From positions 1 through 36,400 of the forward strand of contig JAAWKM010000020.1 in the NCBI GenBank assembly GCA_022797375.1: 36,400 bases of DNA. The letters are read 5' to 3'. Source of the stretch: Lachnospiraceae bacterium (GTDB lineage Bacteria; Bacillota; Clostridia; Lachnospirales; Lachnospiraceae). Within the stretch, counting starts at the first letter, position 1, and the number at the start of each line of letters is the position of its first letter. The notes under the pieces were generated by a model. The model saw only the letters and a program-made list of their open reading frames with translations. It was not told the origin of the DNA and ran no database searches. The position numbers were made by a program, and so were the translations under genes. Of the stretch, positions 8,742 to 15,733 are shown in pieces.

Positions 8742-9599
8742 TTATTCTTTCTTTAGTTTTTTTGCTGCCAGTTTCGCTGACATATTGATTAGTAATGTCA
8801 ACACCAGCAGTATAACAGCAACCCCAAAGGCAACATCAAACTGCCCCCGTTCCTTTGCATACATATAAAGGGCAACGGTAAGGGAAGAACCAGCATTTCC
8901 TGGCTGTACAGCCTCCAATATACTTAACATTTCATTTGCCATTCCAGCAGTAAACAAAAGTGCCGCACTTTCTCCTGCAATTCTGCCTATGGACAAAATA
9001 CATCCTGTCACAACACCATCAATAACACAGGGCAGGACAACTGTACGGACCATATACCATTTTCCAGCACCCAGGCCTAATGAACCTTCCCGGTATGTAT
9101 CAGGTACTGTTTTCAGGCTTTCCTGTGTTGTCCGTATAACCGTTGGCAGTGTCATAATCACAAGCGTAAGTGAACCTGCTAGCAGGCTTGTTCCCAATGA
9201 GAAAAACTGTACAAACACCAGCATACCGGTCAGGCCATATATAATAGATGGAATTCCTGCAAGTGTTTCTGTTGCCAGTTCAATTATCCTCACAAGTTTT
9301 CTGTTCGTTGCATACTCATTCAGATAAATAGCAGCACCTGCCCCAAGTGGCAATACAATAATAAGCGTCAGAATGATAATATATATTGTATTAAGAATAT
9401 TAGGCAGAATTCCAACTGTTCCCTTTAGGAGACTGGGTTTCGTGGAAATAAGTTCCCATGAAATATAAGGAATTCCACGATAAAGAATATACCCAATCAA
9501 TCCAATCAGAAGAATACAAATTAATCCAACTGCCAGATACATTATAATATTCAAGAGTAATCCTTTTATTTTTCTTGATTTGGAAATTGTATCAGCCAT
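8742..9599 (-). CDS. pstA: Phosphate ABC transporter permease PstA
   Basis: Inner-membrane channel subunit, paired with PstC. It has about six hydrophobic segments, the first at residues 16-40. The binding-protein-dependent permease motif that docks on PstB reads YREGSLGLGAGKWYMVRTVV. The start is ATG 9599 behind GAGGTGGGCAGG; the upstream in-frame GTG (9608) lies inside the ribosome site and is rejected. ATGGCTGA overlaps the pstC stop by 8 bp. The 285-aa length is typical. Confidence 0.94.
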   Translation of the reverse strand: MADTISKSRKIKGLLLNIIMYLAVGLICILLIGLIGYILYRGIPYISWELISTKPSLLKGTVGILPNILNTIYIIILTLIIVLPLGAGAAIYLNEYATNRKLVRIIELATETLAGIPSIIYGLTGMLVFVQFFSLGTSLLAGSLTLVIMTLPTVIRTTQESLKTVPDTYREGSLGLGAGKWYMVRTVVLPCVIDGVVTGCILSIGRIAGESAALLFTAGMANEMLSILEAVQPGNAGSSLTVALYMYAKERGQFDVAFGVAVILLVLTLLINMSAKLAAKKLKKE

Positions 9600-10485
9600 C
9601 CTGCCCACCTCTTTTCACAACTAAGTTTAAAACAAGATTTATAGCCATAATAAACAAGAACAACACAAGGGCAATGGAAAAGAGTGCCTGCCGCTGCAAT
9701 CCGGAAGAATAAGACATTTCACTTGCTACGGCTGTTGTCAGAAACCGTACACTGCCAAATAGTTTTGGCATATTGGCGACATTTCCTGCTACCATCATCA
9801 CAGCCATTGCCTCGCCAGTTGCCCTGCCAATTCCCAGCACAATAGCTGTAATGATTCCACTTCTTGCCGCTGGTACAACTACCTTAAATACTGTTTCTGT
9901 CTTAGTCGCACCCAATGCAAGGGATGCCTCCTTATATTCCTTAGGTACTGCCTTAACCGCTGTCTCCGAAACAGATATAACCGAAGGAAGTATTATAATA
10001 GTAAGGACAAGTATAGCAGAAAACAGATTTGCCCCATCAGGAAGATGAAAGATTTCCCTGACACTTGGTACAATCAGTATCATTCCCACCAGTCCATAAA
10101 CAACAGAAGGAATTCCTGCCAGCAAATCCACTACATTTCTCACAATGCTGCCAATTCCCTGTGGAGACATTTCCGCCAGGAAAATGGCACATAAAAGCCC
10201 TATGGGTACTCCAATAATTATTGCCCCACAAGTTCCATATACTGATGCCAGGATAAACGGCAAGATACCATAGGAAGGAGGAGAAGCGGTGGATGCCCAT
10301 GTCTTTCCAAAAAGAAAATCAGAAATTCCAATATTTTGTATTGCTGGAATCCCACTTATCACAAGGAATACTGTAATAAGTATGACAAACAGAATGGTAA
10401 GCATGCCACACATCAGAAACAGCAGGTTCATTGTTTTTTCTATCAGTCTTGCTGTTCTTTTTACTGTATTAGATATATTTTTCAC
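9592..10485 (-). CDS. pstC: Phosphate ABC transporter permease PstC
   Basis: Membrane channel subunit of the phosphate importer. It has an N-terminal helix (LLFLMCGMLTILFVILITVFL), a periplasmic-side loop and about five further helices, with the permease docking motif YKEASLALGATKTETVFKVV. Two GTG starts are possible. GTG 10497 abuts the pstS stop as TAGTG but would overlap the ribosome site. GTG 10485 sits 5 nt after GGAGG and is preferred (297 aa). The gene is coupled to pstS upstream and overlaps pstA by 8 bp. Confidence 0.93.
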   Translation of the reverse strand: MKNISNTVKRTARLIEKTMNLLFLMCGMLTILFVILITVFLVISGIPAIQNIGISDFLFGKTWASTASPPSYGILPFILASVYGTCGAIIIGVPIGLLCAIFLAEMSPQGIGSIVRNVVDLLAGIPSVVYGLVGMILIVPSVREIFHLPDGANLFSAILVLTIIILPSVISVSETAVKAVPKEYKEASLALGATKTETVFKVVVPAARSGIITAIVLGIGRATGEAMAVMMVAGNVANMPKLFGSVRFLTTAVASEMSYSSGLQRQALFSIALVLFLFIMAINLVLNLVVKRGGQDG

Positions 10486-10496
10486 ACTAGCCTCCA

Positions 10497-11345
10497 CTAT
10501 CTTTTGATTGGTACTGCTCCAGCCTGCATAATCAGGCTATCTGCCTGTTCACTTGTAGCGAAGCTGAAGAAATCCTGTGCTGCTTTGGAAAGAGGGGTAT
10601 CTTTTTTTGTGACTAGCACAAAGTTCCTCTGGATTTTATACTGGCCGTCCTGGATTGTCTCTGTTGTTGGTTCTACGCCTTCAACACTGGCTGCCTTGAC
10701 ACTATCATTTACAGAAGCAACAGAAGCATAGCCAATGGCATTTGGATTACCAGCCACGGTTTGTATTACATCACCTGTTGATGTAAGTTCCTGGGAATAT
10801 TTGCATTTATCCTTTGTACCAGTAACTTCCTCAAAACCGTCCCTTGTTCCAGATGCTGCTTCCCGTCCAATGCAGACAATAGGCGCATCTTTCCCGCCAA
10901 CCTCTTTCCAGTTACTAATCTCTCCAGAATAAATCCTGCCAATTTGTTCCACACTCAAATCAGAAACCGGATTATCCGGGTTTATAACAATTCCAATTCC
11001 ATCAATAGCAACCACTGTAGCGGTTAAGTCTGCCTGTTCCTCATCTTTCAGGTCCCGGCTTGCTAGCCCGATATCACATCTTCCCTCTGATACCGCCTGT
11101 ATACCTGAACTGGAACCTGTGGGATTATATGTAACTTTAATTTTCCCATTTTCTTCCATATATGCTTCACTTAGGAAGCCAATAACCTTTTCCATTGAGG
11201 TAGAACCATCTGTAGATACGGTTTGCGTATTTTCTTCTTTTCTGCCACCCGTATCTGTCTTACTGGATGGATTGTCTGTACCACATCCTGCCATAACTAC
11301 TGCAAGCAATGCTAATGCAACTGCAAATGTAATAACTTTCTTCAT
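10497..11345 (-). CDS. pstS: Phosphate-binding lipoprotein PstS
   Basis: Surface-anchored solute-binding protein that delivers phosphate to PstCA. The lipoprotein signal peptide has its lipobox at VVMAGC, with Cys21 as the lipidated residue, followed by a Ser/Thr/Asp-rich linker. The phosphate-binding signatures are STDGSTSMEKVIGF, YNPTGSSSGIQAVSEG, GLASRDLKDEE and GREAASGTRDGFEE. The start is ATG 11345 behind AAAGGAGTGTGTTTATTT (282 aa); a longer reading from 11396 begins inside the promoter region and is rejected. It is the first gene of the operon, directly downstream of the Pho boxes. Confidence 0.95.
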   Translation of the reverse strand: MKKVITFAVALALLAVVMAGCGTDNPSSKTDTGGRKEENTQTVSTDGSTSMEKVIGFLSEAYMEENGKIKVTYNPTGSSSGIQAVSEGRCDIGLASRDLKDEEQADLTATVVAIDGIGIVINPDNPVSDLSVEQIGRIYSGEISNWKEVGGKDAPIVCIGREAASGTRDGFEEVTGTKDKCKYSQELTSTGDVIQTVAGNPNAIGYASVASVNDSVKAASVEGVEPTTETIQDGQYKIQRNFVLVTKKDTPLSKAAQDFFSFATSEQADSLIMQAGAVPIKR

Positions 11346-11383
11346 AAATAAACACACTCCTTTAAATTTTTTTGTACAAACAA

Positions 11384-11440
11384 AGTATAGATTCATCTAT
11401 GTTAATTCTAAAAGTGCGTGCATGTTAATTCTATGTTAAC
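11384..11440 (-). promoter_or_regulatory. Pho boxes and promoter of the pst-pho operon
   Basis: Reading the minus strand, TTAACA occurs at 11439-11434, 11428-11423 and 11405-11400. The first two copies are exactly 11 bp apart and the third is 23 bp further, with a degenerate copy (GCACTT) at the missing position. This matches the known PhoP/PhoB binding pattern of direct TTAACA-like hexamers once per helical turn. A -10 element TATACT follows at 11389-11384, and the -35 region (TTTAGA, 11412-11407) is poor, as expected of an activator-dependent promoter. Start of transcription would be near 11376. Confidence 0.8.
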
Positions 11441-11633
11441 TTTCCACAATCTTTACATACGCCCCGCCTGTGCCAGCATACATACCTGGTTCTCTGGTGT
11501 AATCCTTATACATTGGGACTATTTCCCTTTCTGATGCCTGCCACGGGACAATCTTGGGGAAAATTGACAAATTTGCCACATTTTTTGGGTATTGTATTTT
11601 TATAAGGCTTCTGGGGCTGGTTTTATGTTGTAA
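11436..11633 (-). pseudogene. Orphan open frame, possible 3' remnant of a lost gene
   Basis: A 65-codon open frame without a good start codon or ribosome site ends with TAA inside the Pho box region of pstS. Its last 40 residues look protein-like (WQASEREIVPMYKDYTREPG, then a Gly-rich stretch and YVKIVES). The DNA is richer in GC than the surrounding gap. I do not recognise the family. It may be the tail of a gene that once stood upstream of pstS, or a chance open frame. The remainder of the gap up to 11793 is AT-rich and should contain the promoter of the DUF2589 cluster, which I could not place securely. Confidence 0.3.
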
Positions 11634-11793
11634 TTAGTTTGACAGACCACATAAAATGGGGATTTAAGCATGAAATGTTAATTTAATTCATTAAAACGTT
11701 CTATTTGCCAATTATCTTGCATATATAATATATAGCACTTTTAACGGCTTTATATAATACTTTTATACCATATTAGAAAGGAAGAAAATACAT

Positions 11794-12696
11794 ATGGCTG
11801 TGAATCTAGAAAAAGACAATGCCACTGGTATGCATGATAACAAAGGCAAGGCTACGGACAAGCAGGAAACAAAACATTATAAAACAGATGAAATTACAAA
11901 TGATACAAGCCAGTTCTTTCCACTGAATGACCTTGTATATGCACCACTAAAAGCAGTTGCCCTATCTAATATGAACCTTAGCATATCACTTATTGATAAC
12001 CTTAAGAGTCTGGGGACTGTAAAACATACTGGTAATGAAGAGGTACTGTTTTTAAAAAATCTTAATATAGAATATGATAAGCTTCATCCATCTGAAAATA
12101 ATGATACATATATAGAAAAAGTTGAAATGCAAGTACCGCTTTTATCACTTATACAAATTCCCAGCCTTAATATTAAAAACGCTGAGGTGGATTTCCAGAC
12201 CGAAGTGGCTGTTTTAGAAGACAAGCAAAACAAAAAAAGTATTGTTGGCAGGATTTGTTCACCACAGACAAGAAAAACTGATGAACTTCCTAAAATAGAA
12301 TACAAAATAAAGTTAAAATCTGCCAGTGTAACTGAAGGTTATATGAGGATTACTGATGCACTGGATTCCAGCCCTGTTTCAAAAAAACTTGGGGCATCTC
12401 CATTAACCAGTAGCAGAGATATACCAGAAGCATTACAAACCAGTTTTGACCAGAAAAGAAACTTGCAAAAACAGGCAGATATCTTGCATGGGCTTTATAA
12501 TGATATTTCAGAATTTATTAAAGAAAACGAGACAGCAAATAATTCCTTCTTTACAGACAACAAGGAATTCAATAAACAGAAATACGAAAATATGAAGCAA
12601 GATATACTTACTAAAATCCTGAAAATTAAAGAAGCCCTGCTGGACAATGAGATTGCGGAATTGGAGGAAAGGGGAATTTGCATTGCAGAACAATAA
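11794..12696 (+). CDS. DUF2589 family protein (first of two)
   Basis: A 300-aa soluble protein of unknown function. A variable hydrophilic N-terminus (about 1-40) precedes the DUF2589 (PF11655) pattern: FFPLNDLVYAPLKAVALSNM, then VEMQVPLLSLIQIPSLNIKNAEVDFQTEV. The same pattern appears in the gene at 13220 (IGGPLRAAADASMQLA, and VPMLAIVPIPNLQVDEVNI). The C-terminal third is charged and helical (about 205-300), probably coiled coil. There is no signal peptide or membrane segment. The start is ATG 11794 behind AGAAAGGAAGAAAATACAT. It heads a four-gene plus-strand cluster that ends at the terminator at 14483-14536. Confidence 0.75.
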   Translation: MAVNLEKDNATGMHDNKGKATDKQETKHYKTDEITNDTSQFFPLNDLVYAPLKAVALSNMNLSISLIDNLKSLGTVKHTGNEEVLFLKNLNIEYDKLHPSENNDTYIEKVEMQVPLLSLIQIPSLNIKNAEVDFQTEVAVLEDKQNKKSIVGRICSPQTRKTDELPKIEYKIKLKSASVTEGYMRITDALDSSPVSKKLGASPLTSSRDIPEALQTSFDQKRNLQKQADILHGLYNDISEFIKENETANNSFFTDNKEFNKQKYENMKQDILTKILKIKEALLDNEIAELEERGICIAEQ

Positions 12697-12955
12697 CAAG
12701 AAAACTTTTGAAGACATACACTTTGTAAAAACAGTTACTATAGGCAGTGTCAATCCTAATAACCCTTTGTCACCACAGTCAAAACAGGCGCAGACAGACC
12801 TGCTGAACAAATGCCTTAATGAATTCCCAAAGGGCATAATTATTGGAAAAGATATTACAATTGGACGATATTCAATTGGAGAACATGAATTGTTAATGCA
12901 ACAGACAACATACCATATTGGTTTCCAGAGAAAACCAATATGGTTACAAGACTAA
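12683..12955 (+). CDS. Small conserved-looking protein in the DUF2589 cluster
   Basis: A 90-aa protein with no family I recognise. The likely start is TTG 12683, placed 8 nt after GGAAAGGGG and overlapping the end of the upstream DUF2589 gene by 14 bp. An ATG at 12647 in the same frame has no ribosome site. The centre (IHFVKTVTIGSVNPNNPLSP) and the C-terminal half are distinctive, with short beta-like segments rich in Ile and Gly (GIIIGKDITIGRYSIGEH, then TTYHIGFQRKPIWL). It has no signal peptide or cysteine motif beyond a single Cys. The overlap implies coupled translation and a product that works with the DUF2589 protein. Confidence 0.7.
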   Translation: MQNNNKKTFEDIHFVKTVTIGSVNPNNPLSPQSKQAQTDLLNKCLNEFPKGIIIGKDITIGRYSIGEHELLMQQTTYHIGFQRKPIWLQD

Positions 12956-12958
12956 TAA

Positions 12959-13195
12959 ATGGTATACAATATGGAAAATAAATTAAACAGATATACTACA
13001 AAATTAAAAAAATACCTTAATATCCTGCTTCTGGAAGAATACCTTTCTGGACTTGAATTCTATTTTATGCCAGACGGCTCTTTGAAGATGTTATATATTG
13101 CAACAGATAACACACAAAAAACCGGTGTGCCTTGCCTTGCACTTACAGATTACACACCAGTATTTGTAGACGTAATAATCGTAAACAAAATTTAA
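12959..13195 (+). CDS. Small hypothetical protein in the DUF2589 cluster
   Basis: A 78-aa frame starting at ATG 12959, or at a second ATG at 12971 (74 aa); neither has a good ribosome site, and it may rely on coupling to the gene ending 3 bp before. The sequence begins with a basic amphipathic stretch (NKLNRYTTKLKKYLNILLL) and continues with EEYLSGLEFYFMPDGSLKML, ending VDVIIVNKI. I do not recognise it. Its position inside the cluster and the lack of any other reading support it as a real gene. Confidence 0.6.
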   Translation: MVYNMENKLNRYTTKLKKYLNILLLEEYLSGLEFYFMPDGSLKMLYIATDNTQKTGVPCLALTDYTPVFVDVIIVNKI

Positions 13196-13219
13196 CTAAT
13201 CTTAAAGGAGGACTATTAT

Positions 13220-14452
13220 ATGGCTATAGGAGATAAATTTTCAGGACTTGACATGCAGAATTTAATTGGAGGCCCGCTGCGCGCAGCAGCAGACGCAAGT
13301 ATGCAGCTTGCAGACAGCACTGCAAATTTTATAAATAAAGTTGGTTTTGACGAAAATGGAAATACCAGAAAAGCATCTTTCCAGTTTGAAAAGAAATCTT
13401 TTAATGAAGATGGCACAACAAACGAAGATGAAATGAAAATTGATGTGCCAATGCTTGCTATTGTTCCTATACCAAACCTGCAGGTTGATGAAGTCAATAT
13501 TTTATTCGATATGGAAGTAAAAGAAAGCGAAAAGAGTGAAAGTGCAACGGATTTAAGTGCAACAGCATCTGGTTCACTTAACCTTGGAATTGTGAAAGTC
13601 AATATAAGCGGAAGTGTAAGTTCCCATAGTTCTAATACAAGAAGTTCTGACAACTCTGCTAAATACCATGTTGATGTACGTGCAACAAACCATGGTACAC
13701 CTGAAGGGCTTGCAAGGGTACTTGATATGATGGCAGCATCTATATCACCATCACTTGTAAGTTCAACCCCTAAAGATGCTAATGGCCAGGAACTTCCTGC
13801 TGAAAGAAAAGAAAAGACAGAGAAAATTAAAGCACTCCGCCAGGAAATCATGCTGCTTGAAACAAAACAGTCAGCAGCAGAAAAATCCCTTACAGAACTT
13901 ATAAATAAGTTTAAACGTATAGGAAGCATGCAACAGAACCAGTACCAGGCAAAATTAAACGAATTTATTAACCAGGCAGAAAATGATGCAGATAAGGAAG
14001 TTTTCCAGAAAAATCTTGATGAAATTAACAAAATATGGAATGACTTCCAAATGCAAATTCCATCTGTAATTGAAATTATAGCATCGGAAACATCAAAAAC
14101 TTCTGAAAACGGAACTCTTTCAACCATGTTTGTATTAAAAGCTATTAGTGCTGATGGCAAAATAACTGAAGCTTATAAGGCGGAAGAGGACAACTACTAT
14201 AACCAGCTTGCTGCAGGACAAGATGCTGCTGTAAAGGCACAAACCAGCTTAAATAATCTTTCAATGCAGTGTGCTGGACAAAAAGTAAACTACAACAACC
14301 TGATTTCAGGAATTGAGCCAGATACACCAGCACCACAAAACTACACAAAAAGTGACATTACCACCAAGGAAACTTCTAATAAACTTATAGATATAATAGA
14401 TAATACAGCAGATAATATTAAAACATCCCTTTCAGAAAATACAAGTAAATAA
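13220..14452 (+). CDS. DUF2589 family protein (second of two), with coiled-coil extension
   Basis: A 410-aa soluble protein. DUF2589 fills residues 1 to about 165: LDMQNLIGGPLRAAADASMQ, VPMLAIVPIPNLQVDEVNI, then a Ser-rich stretch and KYHVDVRATNHGTPEGLARVLDMM, a typical end of this domain. Residues from about 185 to 360 are charged and helical, with long runs lacking proline (ERKEKTEKIKALRQEIMLLE), fitting coiled coil. The C-terminus is Thr/Asp/Asn-rich. Families of this type occur as pairs, and their function is not known. The start is ATG 13220 behind AAAGGAGGACTATTAT, the strongest ribosome site of the cluster, suggesting this is the most abundant product. Confidence 0.8.
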   Translation: MAIGDKFSGLDMQNLIGGPLRAAADASMQLADSTANFINKVGFDENGNTRKASFQFEKKSFNEDGTTNEDEMKIDVPMLAIVPIPNLQVDEVNILFDMEVKESEKSESATDLSATASGSLNLGIVKVNISGSVSSHSSNTRSSDNSAKYHVDVRATNHGTPEGLARVLDMMAASISPSLVSSTPKDANGQELPAERKEKTEKIKALRQEIMLLETKQSAAEKSLTELINKFKRIGSMQQNQYQAKLNEFINQAENDADKEVFQKNLDEINKIWNDFQMQIPSVIEIIASETSKTSENGTLSTMFVLKAISADGKITEAYKAEEDNYYNQLAAGQDAAVKAQTSLNNLSMQCAGQKVNYNNLISGIEPDTPAPQNYTKSDITTKETSNKLIDIIDNTADNIKTSLSENTSK

Positions 14453-14482
14453 ATAAAATTTTTATATTTTACATACACAAAT

Positions 14483-14536
14483 AATGCCACTTATGCCTGG
14501 TATAATATAATTACCAGATAAAAGTGGCATTTTATA
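14483..14536 (+). terminator. Intrinsic terminator of the DUF2589 cluster
   Basis: AATGCCACTT (14483-14492) pairs with AAGTGGCATT (14522-14531), with a smaller inverted repeat in the loop, and is followed by TTTATATTT on the plus strand. Confidence 0.7.
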
Positions 14537-14601
14537 TTTCCTTAAATATATGTTATGATGTTGGGGATTGCTGCATTGCCCCGCAATCCTGCATCATGTT
14601 A

Positions 14602-15390
14602 TTAGAAATGGAATTCAACATTAGAAAAAATTTTCCCTTTTGTATACATCCCAACTTGCTGCTTCTTCGTTGTAAAGTCTTTTGATGGTACATCTGCCGG
14701 CTTCTTTGCTACTTCATTTGTGTTCTGGCTGGTATTGGAATCTTTCTTTCCTGCCTCCTTTACAGCCTGTTTCATTTCATTTATAGCACCACTTATAATA
14801 TTCATCTTTGCACCAGAGATTTTAGCTACTTTATTCTCCAGGGATTGTACCTCACCCTTTTTAGCCTCTACATAACCACCATTAGCTTCTGCCTGCCTTA
14901 TTTCACCTTGGAGAACCTGTACCCTGCTTTCCAGTTCATTAGAAATATTGTCAGCCAGTTCTGCCTTGTCTATTGCAGCATCTGCTGAGATAACTGACTT
15001 CATATACCTTGATGATATTCCTGGTGATGAAGATGTATTACTCTCTATATGTACAACCTCTGGCTTATCCTGCTGTCCTGGCAGCGCCTCTTCATTACTG
15101 CTATTCTCTTCCGTTGCTTTCTGCTGTTTCTCTCTCCGAAGCTCTGCCTTACGCTCCCTGAGCATATTGTTAAGCTCCATAATCTGCTTTTGTATTTCCT
15201 GGCGCTTCTTCGCCTTTTCCTCAGAACTCATCTCATTATCAGCAGACAACTTCTGGAGCTGTGTTTGTGCACTTGCAATCTGGCTCTGGAAACTCTTTGT
15301 TTCAGAGTCTGTTGCTACTGCTGATGTCTGGCTGTTCATTGTTCCTTTATATTGTTGCACTTCTATTGTATCAGTTCCGCCAATCTTCAT
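14602..15390 (-). CDS. FlxA-like coiled-coil protein
   Basis: A 262-aa hydrophilic protein. Residues about 25-80 match the FlxA-like family (PF14282): QSQIASAQTQLQKLSADNEM, SSEEKAKKRQEIQKQIMELN, ending in a basic Arg/Lys-rich helix. A Ser/Pro/Glu-rich linker follows. A second helical domain (about 120-215) contains ADAAIDKAELADNISNELES and repeated Ala/Glu heptads, and the tail ends in KIFSNVEFHF. FlxA-like proteins have no established biochemical role; the E. coli founder is coregulated with flagella, but no flagellar genes are in this window. The start is ATG 15390 behind GGAAGGGAGGTCCACAAAT. It converges on the DUF2589 cluster, which may or may not be functionally linked. Confidence 0.7.
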   Translation of the reverse strand: MKIGGTDTIEVQQYKGTMNSQTSAVATDSETKSFQSQIASAQTQLQKLSADNEMSSEEKAKKRQEIQKQIMELNNMLRERKAELRREKQQKATEENSSNEEALPGQQDKPEVVHIESNTSSSPGISSRYMKSVISADAAIDKAELADNISNELESRVQVLQGEIRQAEANGGYVEAKKGEVQSLENKVAKISGAKMNIISGAINEMKQAVKEAGKKDSNTSQNTNEVAKKPADVPSKDFTTKKQQVGMYTKGKIFSNVEFHF

Positions 15391-15483
15391 ATTTGTGGAC
15401 CTCCCTTCCATTAAACCTGTACTAGTATATTGTACTAACCTGTTTTCCACTCTCCTTAATCCAGAACTAATAATGTTAATTCT

Positions 15484-15511
15484 ATTATATAACAAAATGC
15501 CCAAATTGCAA
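15484..15511 (-). promoter_or_regulatory. Sigma-A promoter of the FlxA-like gene
   Basis: On the minus strand TTGCAA (15511-15506), a 16-bp spacer and TATAAT (15489-15484) give a start near 15477 and a leader of about 87 nt. Nothing suggests a flagellar sigma-28 promoter. Confidence 0.6.
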
Positions 15512-15567
15512 ATACATTAAAAATTTTTTTCATTACAAGTACATTAATGGGCTGCAAACAAATTAAG

Positions 15568-15620
15568 AAAATTTCCAGTTATTCTGCGCTGGCAGACCCG
15601 GAATTATAACTGGAAATTTT
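15568..15620. repeat. 15-bp perfect inverted repeat between flxA-like and fucO genes
   Basis: AAAATTTCCAGTTAT (15568-15582) and ATAACTGGAAATTTT (15606-15620) flank a 23-nt GC-richer loop. It lies between two divergent promoters and belongs to neither transcript. It could be a regulator site, an insulating terminator or a small RNA hairpin. Confidence 0.5.
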
Positions 15621-15652
15621 ATAAAACGGATGTGTCATATATAAGCTGTATA

Positions 15653-15681
15653 TTGATTTTTAGATTTTTATTATGTATAAT
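15653..15681 (+). promoter_or_regulatory. Sigma-A promoter of the fucO-like gene
   Basis: TTGATT at 15653-15658, a 17-bp spacer and TATAAT at 15676-15681 give a start near 15688 and a leader of about 46 nt. Confidence 0.7.
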
Positions 15682-15733
15682 ATATTCTAAAGTAATTTAC
15701 TATTTACTAAAAAATAAGGAGGATTTTGTTATA

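Noticed and set aside
13216-14160. 314-codon minus-strand open frame
   Set aside because: It is antisense to the second DUF2589 gene, which has a perfect ribosome site and family motifs.
14564-14588. Hairpin GGATTGC...GCAATCC as terminator of the FlxA-like gene
   Set aside because: The stem is short and no T-run follows on the minus strand, so the call was too weak to list.
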